DNA of 64,000 bases from Prorocentrum cordatum. Taxonomy: Eukaryota; Sar; Dinophyceae; Prorocentrales; Prorocentraceae. Under the pieces are notes generated by a model that was not told the DNA's origin, searched no databases, and saw only the letters and a list, made by a program, of their open reading frames with translations. Positions within the stretch are counted from its first letter, which is position 1, and every line of letters begins with the position of its first letter. A program made the position numbers and the translations under genes. The stretch spans positions 538,946 through 602,945 of the forward strand of contig CAUYUJ010017893.1 of NCBI GenBank assembly GCA_963575745.1, read 5' to 3'. Positions 1 to 11,257 of this stretch are shown here, piece after piece.

Positions 1-1
1 G

Positions 2-1529
2 AGTCCAGCTACAGTCACATGCGGGACAGAGGTGCATGATTTGGCTCATATTGATTTGTACTACCTCCACTCCCTCGTGCGCCAGGCCACACATTGTGGG
101 CTTCAGAGCGGTTGGCTTGCGCGTTGGGGTCCCGAGGTGAATGTCTCTAAGAGCGTCTTTCTGGAACCGATTAGAATGTTGCTCCGCAGGCCCCTGTCTG
201 AAAAGTGGACTGCAGAGCACCGCGCGCGGGCCCGAACCTTGTTTGCGGGAGGCACGTGGCCCCAACAGAGAATAGTTAAGGCTGGTCGTGCGACGACCGA
301 CCAGTGCCAGGCATGCATGAGTGCTGTAGGAACGGACTTGCACCGCACGTATGTTTGTAGCGCGCGTGATGCGATGCGCAGGCGTGTAGGTGGCAGGCAC
401 GTGCAGCACAGAGGAGCAAGCCCGTTCCCAGGCTTCCAGTCACTCTGGGCCAGAGGTATCTCCGAGGACCCAGTATAACTCCTGGATGTTCTGCCAGTCT
501 CGTTCGAGGTCCAGCATGAAGGCGAACATCCAGGAGCCATCACAGGAGAGGTTTTCACAGATGGGGCTCTCTTGTACGGTGAATTCATTCCTCTTCGGCG
601 TGCGGGGTGGAGCTTCGCCACCCTCGATGCCTCGGGGGAGAGCCTTGCTTTCTCAGCGTTCGGCCCCCCTCCCCCTGCCACAAAATCGGCAAGGGATATA
701 CCCGTCCGAACTGTACGCCATCCTTCAGGTGCTGAGGTGCGCGATGCCGCCCCTCAAAATCTATTGTGACTGTCAGGCTGTAGTAGACGGAACTTCCAGA
801 TGGGAGGAGTGGTGCACGTCACCTGCCAGGGCTCACAGTGATCTCTGGCGAGAGTTTTGGTTTCTGGTGAACGATCTTGGAGGGCTGGGCCCCAGGACCA
901 TCCAGATATTAAAAATAAAGGCCCACGCCACTCGAGCCCAGCGGCGAGAGATAGGCGAGAGACTGTTCAGAGGCAACCGCTTCGCGGATGAATACGTCAA
1001 GAAGGGGGCTAAGTTGTGTGCGCACCCTTTCTGGCAGCGTCAGGCATGTCAGAAGAAGTATAGCATGGTAGCAAATGCCCTAGAATTTGCTGTTAGGCTC
1101 GGCGCAATGTCGTCCGACGTCGTCGATACGATTACCGATGTCGAACCGAGCAGCATCAGAGGACCAGCCCCGAGCCAGGCCGCCGAGTCGTATCCTGCTC
1201 CTCCTCTGATGCCTCCCCCTTCCCCGTCTGTGGGCCCCAGGGACCAGGAAGATCCCAGGGTCCCTAACCAGACTCAGAGCGGGCCGTCGGGGGCAGAATC
1301 TGTCGAATTCGAAGCCCGACAAGCACGCATTCTCAAGGCACAGGGGCTAGGGCACCACCTTGTGTTTCGCCCCAAATTTGTTTTCTGCAGGCGATGCGCT
1401 TCCTACGCTCAGTGTAAGTGGACGAACCTAGTGAAGGAGGGCTGCAAGCCCGCACGAGCTCGGACGGCCAAGGGTCGACTGACGCGTTTGTGGGAGGGCC
1501 GCCATCCATCCACAGGGAAGCCCTTGTAA
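2..1529 (+). pseudogene. LINE non-LTR retrotransposon, 3' part (zinc knuckle - RNase H - C-terminal Cys motif), decayed
   Basis: The reading frame is open from the left edge, so the element continues upstream of the window. It shows a C-x2-C-x8-H-x4-C knuckle at about 305-358, then an RNase H domain: the FTDG motif near 554-565, the SELYAIL helix at about 704-724, a CDCQAVV strand near 765-785, and a KAHAT...GNRFADE block at about 918-995. The C-terminus has CRRCASYAQC and ends at TAA 1527-1529. The knuckle has the same spacing as in the LINE at 39.3-46.4 kb, so the two are related but well diverged. The frame is broken by an in-frame TAA at 476-478 and by a frameshift near 660-700 inside RNase H. 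I infer a dead copy. In related dinoflagellate elements RNase H follows the reverse transcriptase in ORF2. Confidence 0.8.
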
Positions 1530-1590
1530 GTAATAACTTACACGGCGAAGGCGGCTTGCGTGGTGCTCTCCATCTGCGTAAGTCCTAAGT

Positions 1591-1693
1591 AGCACAATCC
1601 TAGCACAATCCTCCTCTTCCTCCTCCTCCTCCTCCTCCTCCTCCTCCTCCTCCTCATCCTCCTCCTCCTCCTCCTCCTCCTCCTCCTCCTCCT
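1591..1693. repeat. (CCT)n microsatellite
   Basis: A short tandem duplication (GCACAATCCTA twice) runs into an almost pure CCT/TCC tract. The long basic or proline-rich ORFs over it are repeat artefacts. Confidence 0.95.
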
Positions 1694-1954
1694 GACGACG
1701 TGGCCGAGTGGGGCGCCTTCAGCGTGTGGCCCACGGGGCAGATGCCAGCCCTGTTCATGGACGCGCTGTCGGCCCTGCTGTGTATCTGCGCCCGCTCCCG
1801 AGGCCCCGAGGCGCGGCCGGCGAGGAAGCAGCCGGCGACGCAGGCGAGAGGTGGGGAGGGGGAGGAGGGGTGGAGGAGGCGGACAGGCGCTGCGGCTCAG
1901 TGATCGGAGCCCGTGCGGCGCGACGAGGAGGAGTCGCAGCAGCATGGGGACGCG

Positions 1955-2012
1955 AGAGAGGATGGAGGAGGAGGAGGAGGAGGAGGAGGAGGAGGAGGAA
2001 GAGGAGGAGGAG
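1955..2012. repeat. (GGA)n microsatellite
   Basis: GGA trinucleotide tract, the strand complement of the CCT tract 300 bases upstream. Confidence 0.95.
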
Positions 2013-2306
2013 GGTGGGGAAGGGGACGGGGGGGGGGGCCGTGGGACGGGGAGGAAAGAGAGGCGAGCTCGACACCGTGTTGGGACGCACGAAGACATAT
2101 TAGTACTATATGGTCGCTCTGGAGGCTCGCGTCCGACCCGCGGTGCGGATCCACGGGCCAAGAGTGCCCCAAGAAGCCGCCCAGGCGGTCCCAGAGGGTG
2201 CCGAATCGCCGAACCATCGGTCCAAGACGCCCAAGTAGCCTCCAGACGGCCCAAGGCGTTTTCAAGACGCCCCACGAATAAAAGAAAATCAAACACGAAA
2301 CAGAAA

Positions 2307-2346
2307 GACATCGTAGTCGTGGCGAAGACATCGTAGTCGTGGCGAA
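2307..2346. repeat. 20-bp tandem duplication
   Basis: Two identical adjacent copies of a 20-bp unit beginning GACATCGTAGTC. Confidence 0.9.
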
Positions 2347-2368
2347 GCCCCTCCCTACCCTCCCCACA

Positions 2369-2389
2369 GGGGGGGGGGGGGGGGGGGGG
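2369..2389. repeat. poly-G run (21 nt)
   Basis: An uninterrupted run of 21 G. Run lengths of this kind are unreliable in most sequencing. Confidence 0.9.
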
Positions 2390-2404
2390 CAGATACGCAT
2401 CCAC

Positions 2405-2745
2405 CCGGGCGCCCCTCTCCCCTCCTGCTCCTCCTTCTTCCCCCTCCCCCTCCCCCTCCTCCTCCTCCTCCTCCTCCTCCTCCCCTCCTCTCCTCCTTCC
2501 TCTTTCCTCCTCCTCCTCCCCTTCCCTCCTTCTCCTCCTACTTCGCTCCTCCTCCTCCGCCTCCTCCTCCTCCGCCTCCCCTCCTCCTCCTCCTCCTCAC
2601 AGCAAAGATCCCTCCCTCCCTCCCTCCTCCCTCCCTCCCCTCCCTTCCGCCCTCCCTCCCTCCCTCCCTCCTCCTCCTCCCCTCCTCCTCCTTCTCCTCC
2701 TTCTCCTCCTGCTCCCCTTCCTCCTTCTCCTCCTCCTCCTCCGCC
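2405..2745. repeat. Pyrimidine (TCC/CTC) low-complexity block
   Basis: About 340 bases, almost entirely C and T on the plus strand. All ORFs across it are poly-Ser/Pro/Leu or poly-Arg/Glu artefacts. Confidence 0.9.
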
Positions 2746-2847
2746 ACGTCTTCATTGACCTCCGACGTCTTATCACGCATCCTGTCACCCTCGAGGGCCG
2801 AGGTATCCAGGGTCGGCGGCACTGGCCCTAAGGCCTTAGCAATATAG

Positions 2848-2895
2848 AAAAAAACGTCATGATTCTTTGACGACTCGAGGAGGTCTGGGACCCAA
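2848..2895 (+). repeat. Partial copy (3' end) of dispersed repeat family E
   Basis: The stretch from AAAAACGTCATGATT to the CTCGAGGAGGTCTGGG block matches the right ends of the family copies at 29425-29593 and 55285-55447. Only this end is recognisable. Confidence 0.45.
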
Positions 2896-3043
2896 GGTCC
2901 TCCAGAGGCTTCGGCCATCCCCGCGCCTTGCTGGGCATGGGCGCTCGCGTGCTCTGGAGGTCGCCCTGTCTCCCCGCCGGCGAGTTAGGGCTCGCGCCGG
3001 GGGCGGTGGCGAAGCCGACGGCCCGGCGCCCCTCGCTTTTGAA

Positions 3044-3158
3044 GTCGGGCGTGTCCCCCTACAGGGGACTAATGAATTTTTGGATGAACATTTGGGGACT
3101 AATGTTTTAGTATTTTAAGTTTTCGCCCAAAATCCACCTGCAGGGGGACAGGCCCGAC
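3044..3158 (+). mobile_element. MITE family A, copy 1 (115 bp)
   Basis: Starts GTCGGGCGTGTCCCCCTACA and ends with the inverted counterpart, reading GGGGGACAGGCCCGAC. The terminal inverted repeats are about 24 bp with few mismatches. The interior is AT-richer than its surroundings and has no ORF. Shortest of the seven copies found. Confidence 0.8.
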
Positions 3159-3910
3159 CTAACCCTCGCTCCCCCGCGCCGCTGGCGCAGAGCAGTCACA
3201 CCTCGCTGGTTCTCGCGCAGAGTCAGCCGCCCGCGCGGGGGGGAGGCCCTAGCGACCGCTCCCGCGAGCCCCAGAGCTGCGCCGACGACGCTCCTCTCTC
3301 CGAAGTGGCCCGGCGACGTTGACGGCGGGCTCGAACGCGCGGGGCCGCCGGACTGCCCGGGGGGGCTCCTCGCTGGCAGCCGCGCCTTGGATCCGACTAC
3401 TTCGGACTCTTTCTGCCCCCCTGGACCATCGCGAGCGTGCGGTCGCCCACATACCCCCGATCGATCTCCACCCCGTGAGGCGCAGCAGAGGCTTCGTAGC
3501 CTCCTGGGTTCACGCCCATCCCCCCGGCGGCACGCAGCACCGCGCCCGTCGGCCCTCGAAGGCCGTTCACGTGCCGTCGCTCGGACGCCCACTCCCCGCG
3601 CATCTGCTCGGTGTCGTGCGTGTTACTTCCGCTTGCCCGATGGTCCAGGAGGCTCCTGGACGGCCCTCGCCGAGGAACGATGCACAGGTCCGAACGATGC
3701 CGAGTTCAGGTCGCCCCCATTACCACCCGCTCGATTCTGGGCTTGAGAAGGGGCCGACCGTCCCGACATTCCTATGGGCCCACTACGAAATTGTCTCAGA
3801 ACCCACCAATGTTCGAACAACAAAACAAAGCGTTCTCAGAACAATGACCCCGATGTGCTGAAACAAGACAGTCTCAACCAGAGGTGCTCTCAGAACATTT
3901 CGTGCTGACT

Positions 3911-4120
3911 TAGAAGAAGGAAAAAAACGCCATTAACGTAAACTTTTGGCTCTCCGCGCGGATTTTTCTTGGATCCGCGCTGGAACCCCCTCCCTGGCGC
4001 GCGGAGCGCGCCAGTCGTGGCGCCGGAGGCGCCGCCCGGGGGGGCCCAGCGCGGATCCAAGAGAAATCCGCGCGGAGCGCCAAAAGTTTATGCTTATGGC
4101 GTTTTTGTTCTTCTTCGAGG
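3911..4120. mobile_element. Fold-back element family B, copy 1
   Basis: Two arms of about 75 bp (3911-3985 and 4044-4119) are reverse complements of each other with few mismatches. Each carries the CTCCGCGCGGATTT core and GGATCCGCGC. The centre holds a second perfect stem, CTGGCGCGC / GCGCGCCAG, at 3994-4014. The whole element could fold into one long hairpin. No coding capacity. A close copy lies at 60042-60263 and a degraded one at 5389-5582. Confidence 0.8.
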
Positions 4121-5067
4121 TCCGCACGGCACGCTCCTGGAACACTCTCCCTGGTGGCCCTGCAGGCATGCCGGGACGCTTCGCCGCTGCTCGCTGTGCG
4201 GGGTGCCGCCGTGCCGCCCCGAGCCCGGCCCCAGGCCGCCCGCGCTTCGAGGCCTACAGGCCCGCGGCCTCGGGCCCCGCCGCGGACCACGGCGCTATAG
4301 ACGAGCGCGACCCACGACTCGCAAGGTGACTACTCGCAAATGGCCTGGACACGCCGCGGGGGATCTACGGCAAATTTCGCCGAGACAAAGATATGTTTTT
4401 TCAGACGTTTGCGAGTAGGCACTTTGCGAGCAGTGGAACGCGCTCGGTGAAGCGCGCGAAAGCACCGCCGGCACTCCCCCGCGGCGCGCGCGGCAGGGCG
4501 CCCCGTCGAGGCAAAGGAACGAACCCTGGCCTTCCAGGAGGGCTAATGAATAGCACCAGGACCTCGACATCTTAATTCCAGTCGAGGTTTTAGGCAGTCC
4601 AGATAGGTTTACTGGTCTGAAGGCTATTTCTTAGCACTCTGGAAGGTCAGGGAAAGGGGGGACAGCAAAGGGTAGGGTAGAGAATCAGCTCACGCAGCTG
4701 ACTTTCCCAGCGCCTCCCAGTGCCGGGAGGCGAACATGTATCGAGGAAGGGGCCCAGCGGCGGGGCCGAAACCGGCTGCATGCAACAGATTTCGTAGCCC
4801 CCCGTTCCCTATCCCCGCCCTTTCGTTCGGCCCGATCGAGGAGAGGCGAGGCCCCTGTCGGGGGTGTGGGCCCTCCCACGCCTCGGGCGCTGCCAGAAGT
4901 GCCCCTGGCCGAGGGTGCCACACACCAAAGCGGGGCTGACGGCGATGTTGCTCAACGGCGATGTGGGGGACCAATTGGTAGGGAATCACGATCCACACGT
5001 CCCTACATCTCCAATCCGCGAATGGATCGAGCGAGCACGACACAGTGAATTGAAGGAGAGCGCGGGC
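4121..5067. other. No gene recognised
   Basis: GC-rich, with overlapping open frames on several strands, none showing a domain or repeat signature. I see nothing reliable here. Confidence 0.5.
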
Positions 5068-5113
5068 CACACCTACATCGCCACTACCTACATCGCCACT
5101 GCCTACATCGCCG
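5068..5113. repeat. 15-bp tandem repeat, 3 copies
   Basis: The unit CCTACATCGCCACTA is repeated three times with single-base changes. Confidence 0.85.
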
Positions 5114-5388
5114 TTAGCCCGTCATACAGGCCCCCACGGCCTCTGGAGCACCCCATCACGAGGCCCAGGGGTCCCAGGGGGCTCCCAAGTTGAGCGGAGA
5201 GCTGGTGGCACCTGGGGCGAGGGGTACCTTCAGCAGCCCCCGAACGCCTGTCACCGAGCATATGGCATCCTCCAACTCGAGGCCGCCCAAAAGGGGTCGG
5301 AGCCTCGCCGATGCATAGGCGACGTCGGCGATGCATCGGCGACGTCGGCGTGGAGAAAATCGGGCTCCACACCGAGCCGCGCACCGAC

Positions 5389-5582
5389 TAGAAACATACA
5401 CTCCGTAGGCATAAACTCTCGGAGCTCCGCGCGGATGTCGTGGCTCTGCTCCAGGCTCCCACTGGAACGCGCAGCGCCGGGCCGGAGAGCGCCGTCAGCA
5501 AGTGGTGTTCCAGCGGAGATGCAAGACATCCGCGTGGAGCTCCGAACGTGTAAACACGCTTCTGCCCCATCTTCTTCGAACA
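5389..5582. mobile_element. Fold-back element family B, degraded copy
   Basis: The left half has ATAAACTCTCGGAGCTCCGC and the right half is its imperfect inverse (GCGTGGAGCTCCGAACGTGT), with the family core GGAGCTCCGCGCGGAT. The arms have lost more matches than in copies 1 and 2, so this looks like an older insertion. Confidence 0.55.
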
Positions 5583-5954
5583 GCGGCGCACCATACAGTC
5601 GGACCTAGGACAGAAAAAACATCCTCCGAGAGCATGCGACCATCCGCCGGCCAACACACACACACAGAGAACCTCCAAGGGCACCCTCCCAAGGATGCAC
5701 AAGAACATCAGGCAATCACGAAGAACACTATTGATACCCTCCCCCAACCGACTTCGATCTATGTGCGGTAACCAAAAGGTACCGATACCGCTACTCCCCG
5801 AACCTCTCCCTGGGTGAGTCCTGAACAAAATCCGCCGACCCCATGAGGCGTGTGCGGAATCCTTCTCAGCTGTATCCGAGGTTGTCCCCACACATCACAC
5901 AGTCCCTAGCCATCCTCGCCGGGGCCCTCCCCGACCCCCCCTGTGACAGCCAGC

Positions 5955-7268
5955 CTCCGCCCCGCGATTTCTCGCCCAAGCTCGGCCAACACCCCCCTCC
6001 ATGCCCCTCCCATGCCCCGGCATCCCCACCCCTTGGACCCTCTGTTTTTGGGACCCCCCACCCCGCGATTTCTCGCCCAAACTCGACCAACACTCCCCTC
6101 CATGCCCTCCTCCCGAACTCGACCAACACCCCCCTCCATGCCCCTCCTCCATGCCCCGGCATCTCCACCTCTTGGACCCTCTGTTTTCCCTCTGTTTTTG
6201 GGACCCCCCACCCCGCGATTTCTCGCCCTAAACTCGACAACCCCCCCCTGCCATGCCCCTCCCTGCCCTCCCATGCCCCGGCAGACCCACCCCCTTGGAC
6301 CCTCTCTTTTTGGGACCCCCCCCCGCGATTTCTCTCGCCTCAAAACTACGATGCAACCACCCCCCTCCAATGCCTATAGTGCGAGGATTGGTCCCATGCC
6401 CCTCCCCATGCCCCGGCAATCCCCACACCCTTGGACCCTCTGTTTTTTTGGGACAACCCCCCACCCCGCGATTTCTCGCCCAACTCCGACCGCACCCCCT
6501 CCATGCCCCCCATGCCACTCCCATGCCCGCATCCCCACCGGCCTTGATAGGGGGCGTTTTGGGACCCCCCACCCCGCGATTTCTCGCCCAAACTCGACCA
6601 ACACCCCCCTCCATGCCCTCCTCCCGAACTCGACCAACACCCCCCTCCATGCCCCTCCTCCATGCCCCGGCATCTCCACCTCTTGGACCCTCTGTTTTTG
6701 GGACCCCCCACCCCGCGATTTCTCGCCCAAACTCGACCAACACCCCCCTCCATGCCCCTCCCATGCCCCTCCCATGCCCCCGGCAATCCCCCCCCTTGGA
6801 CCATCTGTTTTTTGGGACCCCCACCCGCCGCGATTTTCTCGCCCAACTCGACCACACCCCCCTCGATGCCCCTCATGCCACCCCTGCCCCCGGCATCCCC
6901 AACAGTACACCTTGGACCTCTGTTTTTGGGACTCCCACCCCGCGGATTTCTCGCCCAAAACTCGACCAACACCCCCCTCCATGCCCTCCTCCATGCCCCG
7001 GCATCCCCACCTCTTGGAGCCTCTGTTTTTGGGACCCCCCACCCCACGATTTCTCGCCCAAACTCGACCAACACCCCTCTCCATGCCCTCCTCCATGCCC
7101 CGGCATCCCCACCTTTTGGAGCCTCTGTTTTTGGGGCTCCCCATCCCACGATTTCTCGCCCAAACTCGACCAACACCCCCCTCCATGCCCTCCTCCATGC
7201 CCCTCCCATGCCCCTCCCATGCCCCGGCATCCCCACCCCTTGGACCCTCTGTTTTTGGGACCCCCCTG
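5955..7268. repeat. C-rich satellite, about 11 units of about 108 bp
   Basis: The marker CGCGATTTCTCGCCC recurs about 11 times (near 5961, 6063, 6213, 6325, 6467, 6571, 6714, 6830, 6942, 7043, 7147). Each is followed by an AACTCGACCAACACCCCCCT block, ATGCCCCTCC blocks and TTGGACCCTCTGTTTTTGGG. Unit length varies from about 98 to 150 bp. The array is open in all frames because it lacks stops; the 450-codon plus-strand ORF is not a gene. The same unit appears at the edge of the assembly gap at 20167. Confidence 0.95.
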
Positions 7269-7299
7269 AAGGCATTTGAAGTTAGTAACTGTTAGGCGG

Positions 7300-7329
7300 A
7301 GTTATAACTTAGTTATAACTCAGTTATAA
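7300..7329. repeat. AGTTATAACT palindrome, about 3 copies
   Basis: The 10-bp palindrome AGTTATAACT occurs at 7300-7309 and 7311-7320, with a partial copy at 7322-7329, in an AT-rich patch just beyond the transposase-like ORF. Confidence 0.7.
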
Positions 7330-7496
7330 AAGTTAGCATGTTGATTTATTTCGGATAACATGATATTTTTTCGGCTAACATATACTCGATTTTGGGGCGT
7401 TCAATGTCGTTTCAACTTCGATGTTGTGTTTCTTGCGGGATGCTTTGAATATGTATTCATTGATGTGAAGATGTATACTTCTACATCGCAAACGCG

Positions 7497-9638
7497 TCAG
7501 CATTCCAATTTGCGATACTCAACTGGCCAAATGCAAGTGATTGCATCGCCGAGACGCCCGTTAATCACAGGGTGCCTCAGCGAGTCCAAAGGAATGAGCA
7601 CGGGATTATTATCTTCGTCTATGGAGTACCTAGAATAGTAATCTGCGCTGTGCACGTGCCGAGTCTGCAATTCCAAGACTAAGCATAGAGGCCCTGAGGG
7701 CGCAGTCTCTGTGTCACAATCTACATGGAAGCAGACCTGCACGGCTGCATGTCCTGCAGCACGTCCCAGCAAGCATATGTCTCCTCTATGGATCGGCCCG
7801 TACTTGGTCCACGCCGTGAGGCTCGATGATGCCGATTGCGTTTGCGGACGCAACTCCTTCAAGACGCCCATGAGCTTCTTGGTGGCGGCTACGGGGTCGA
7901 CCAGCGTCGTTGAGATGCTGAAGTGCTCCATGTCGTAACTGCGCTGCGCCGCGAGCTGCATCATCAATGACTTCTCGGGGGTCCTCATGCACAGATGGTC
8001 CTTTGCAAACTTCTTGCAAACTTTGTGCTTCCGCTCGTGGACGAAGCAGTTCAAGGGTCAGACTTTGAAGTACATGTCGGCAAGATGAGTTGCCATATGG
8101 TGTTTGTAAACCCAATATTTAGTCCCGTATGTGCGCGTGTGTAGCTCCAAATGCTTCATCGCGGCGACATCCAGCTCACGTGCAGTCGCGAGGCCCCTGG
8201 ACGAGAGAATAACCATATCAATGGCATCGCACAGTGCAAGTAAACTTGCAATATGACCCGAAATGGTGCCTGCATCAGGCAGCTTGGCAATGACTTGCCT
8301 GATGAAGCGCGCCAGCACGGGGATCATAGACAGCTCTTGCGATGCGTTTGCTTGTAGTTCGCCCTGTGCGAACACGGCATTGGCGGCATGAAACTTGTGG
8401 GGCCATGTCCAGTTTGAAAGATAGTCGTTGAGATCTTCGGCGCTGCAGAGTTTGCCAATCGCCTTGTTCTCAGTGAAAGCTTTCACTTCTTTAGCTACGA
8501 TGCCGTTGACGCAATAGATGTGCATCCAATCGAAGCAGAGGAGCGACATGACACCGTAGGCGAGGTTGGCGTCCAAGGCAACGTGCGTCGGATGAAAGTT
8601 CCAACCCTTCAGCTGCGTGATATCCTTCCACTTGTTGTCGCTAATCTCACCGCGGTCGTACCTCTCCCAGTCGGGGCGTAGCCTTTCCAAGATAGCAACG
8701 ATCTGCGCGTCTGCGTTGACGACGCGTTTGCTTCTGTCGAGGCATGCGTCCGATATAAATGTACCAGACGTGTCGTGCGACGCATAGTCGAACTTCTGGT
8801 TGAGCACGTTCCCGCAGATGGCACACGGTTTGGTGCCCGCGTGCCCTTTGTTCATGTGGAATTCACGGAGGGCTTCTTCGTCGCCCACAGTGCAGCCCAA
8901 CCTCGCGATTATAGTCGCGTGCCTTGTGGCATCCCCTGCTTCTGACACGCCCAAGATAACTCCAGTCGTACGAAAGTTCACCCCGCCAGACGTATTGAAC
9001 ATGAGCTCGTTGCACGTCATTGCAACCGACTGCCCGATCCCTCCAGGCATGTCCCTCACTTTGGAAACCCGAGCGGTGCTGAGCACGAGCCATGCGTCTT
9101 CGTCCTGCAAGAACTCATCGAACTCTAGAAACGACCAGTATACAGCATCCACCCCTCGGTGGTCCTTGCCCTTGGCCAACGGGTCACGCGGTGAGATACC
9201 GTCGAAATATAAACAGATGCGCCATGGGGATGCTAGGGAGCACGGGTGCTTGGCGAGCTGGCGGCGCAACAGATCTCTGAACCCCTTGCTCCGTTTCGCC
9301 GTCGAGTACAAGTACGAGCCAGGGGCGCGCGCCAAGTTCTTGAAGCTCTTACCGCTGTTCAATGGCATATCAATGCCGACAAGCACGTCACCGTACTGGT
9401 TCGATTCGGCACCGATTAATTTCTGTCTTGCGCTGCACTGCGCATAACGCGAAATGTTATCTGGTATACCGTTATCTCGTACGTACTTGAGAATGTATGA
9501 AAGACTCCGCTCAGATACATATGGGCCCCTGTGTAACTCAATCAGTGCTTCGGCGTCTGTCTTGCGACGCTTCGGTGGCCCCGCCGACGTGGCTTGAGCC
9601 AAAACTGATACTGAGTGATGGTAGCATGAATGCGACAT
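7497..9638 (-). pseudogene. Transposase-like protein with one in-frame TGA (C-terminal half 7497-8057)
   Basis: One minus-strand frame runs from about 9638 to 7497 (about 717 codons), broken only by TGA at 8058-8060. Both sides have ordinary protein composition and read as one protein. Visible features are an acidic LYFDGISPRDP motif, a CAICG pair, an FDWMHIYCVNG motif, and WVYKHHMATHL just before the stop, followed by NCFVHERKHK after it. D-x-x-H plus a late K-x-H-x-x-x-H-L pattern is typical of large cut-and-paste transposases of the CACTA/Plavaka/KDZ type, but I place the family only loosely. The ATG at 9638 follows a plausible splice acceptor (GATTGCAG), so an upstream exon is possible. 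The stop may be a disabling mutation, a sequencing error or an unrecognised intron. Confidence 0.6.
9593..9614 (-). other. Spliced-leader-like sequence (18 of 22 positions)
   Basis: The minus strand ends TTTTGGCTCAAG, exactly the last 12 nt of the dinoflagellate spliced leader. Of the preceding 10 nt, 6 match. It lies inside the open frame of the transposase-like ORF. It may be an old relic or coincidence. Confidence 0.3.
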
Positions 9639-9811
9639 CTGCAATCGCAACAGAGGATTGTGCGACGGGTGCCCCTCGCATATGATGGAACAACGACTTG
9701 CAGTTTACATTGCACCATGCAGACATACATGAACAATGCACACAAGCGTTATAGGACAGCGCAACAAATCACGAGGAGTCGCGATCGGCGTTGAGCAGAG
9801 CAGACAAGCGG

Positions 9812-11257
9812 CTACGAGCGCTCGTCTATGCACTTCATCGCCTTGGTGAAAGCCTCCTGGCGCGTGCTGCCCGTGCCCCAGCGGATGCGCCTGTCTGACC
9901 GCCCCAGGACAGCCCTGTACTGGGACTTGTCTGGCTGCGTGAGTATATACCCCGCGCGGTACTCGACCTTCGGGGCCCCCGTCATCGGGGCCTTGGGCAG
10001 CGGCTTCGGCTTCGCCGAGGGCCTCCGCATGGCCACCTTCATGGCCTTCTTCGGCGGGGCGCCCTTCATGACCTTCTTCGGCGGGCCCCCCTCCTCGTCG
10101 GCGAGTTCGTCGCCATCGTCGTCGGCGCCCTCGACGCCATCGGCATCGCCCCCAGCAGCTGCTGCACGTTTATTCAGGGCCACGGCCTCCTTACGGTTGC
10201 GCACTGTCTTGCGAAGCGCTGCCTCCTCATCAGATAAGTCGCCGAGCGGGGCGGGCGTTCCTCCCGCGGCCGGTGGGGCCGCAGGCGGGGGCGCCTCCTG
10301 TGGTGAGGGCGCATCTTGCGGTGGCGCCTAGGGCCTCGGCATCATCCCTGGCGGAGGCGACCAAGAGTGTGACGATTGGCCAGGCACCATCCCTGGCGGA
10401 GGCACCATTCCTGGATGAGCGTACATATGGTACGCGTTCATCGCCCCGTACATGGATTTGTAGGCGCCGAAGTCGCCAATGGCGGGAGGCGGGGCGGTCG
10501 GCGGCGGCGGGGCGGGGCGGTCGTCCCGCACTTGCTTGGCCGCGTGCTTGCCGCCCTTCATCAGGCGACTGCTCAGTCGCACGAAGTCGGGCTCGTCGAT
10601 GTACCAGTCCTGCCCGCGTGGCGGGTCTCCCTCGGGGTACGCTGTATAGTACCACGATTCGCTCTCGAGGGAGTCTGGAGAATCGTATTCCCATATAGTT
10701 CGGTGTTTCCAGTCTCGCGCCTTCATGGTAGCCAGCTTCAGCTTGACCTGCACCAGAATGTCGTACCACATGTCGTTGGTAACGCCAGTGAGTTGGGACG
10801 ATACCACCGCTGCGAGTTGACCCTTGCTCCCCTCGGACAGAGTGTACATACCGATCGCATGGGCCCTCTTGCACACCATGGCGATCATCGCCTTCTGCGA
10901 CATGTCGCCGCTCTTTAACTTCGTCGCCTCAGGCGCCGAAAGGAAGCGCGAGAATGCAGTTACATTCTGCCACTTCATATCTGCGGTGCTGGTTAGCACG
11001 CCCGTCTTCTGCCCTACCGCCGTGCAGATTTCTGCAATCTGATCAGGGGACCAGTCTGGGAGCGCATTGTCCCGAATTGTGCCCACCAAGAGCGTAGCGT
11101 CGTCAGTGCTGATCGTTCCGAAGGATCGAACTCTCGACAACAGCGACTGCATCTGGTTGTCGGCGCATGTCTTTGCGTCGAGTCCGCAGCCGACTTGGGT
11201 ATGATGCCAATCAATCATATGATTGAGTTCGGCCAGCACATCACGTATCGACGTCAT
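9812..11257 (-). pseudogene. Companion ORF to the transposase, one in-frame TAG
   Basis: The first in-frame ATG at 11257 starts MTSIRDVLAEL. The frame runs to a stop at 9812 and is interrupted only by TAG at 10328-10330. The first part is a globular, mostly helical domain of about 240 residues, followed by a Pro/Met-rich linker (repeated PPPGM). After the TAG come an Ala/Pro/acidic stretch, a Lys-rich KAMK/KPKPLPK segment and a conserved-looking end (YRAVLGRSDRRIRWG ... EAFTKAMKCIDE). That end has the outline of a small DNA-binding fold of AP2 type, which is only a guess. It lies 170 bp upstream of the transposase-like ORF on the same strand, as expected for a two-protein DNA transposon. I recognise no named family. 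Confidence 0.55.

Noticed and set aside
1538-2404. Long Ser/Pro/Arg-rich ORFs near 1.5-2.9 kb, 25.5-26.5 kb, 59.4-60.0 kb and 61.6-62.3 kb
   Set aside because: They are coded by CCT/GGA microsatellites; both strands are open at once.
3107-3592. 161-codon minus-strand ORF and its overlapping frames at 3.3-3.9 kb
   Set aside because: Arg/Gly/Pro/Ser bias expected of high GC, overlapping open frames on the other strand, and no domain.
5943-7295. 450-codon plus-strand ORF and several long overlapping ORFs
   Set aside because: They are translations of the C-rich satellite in all frames. The repeat period, not codon use, explains the openness.
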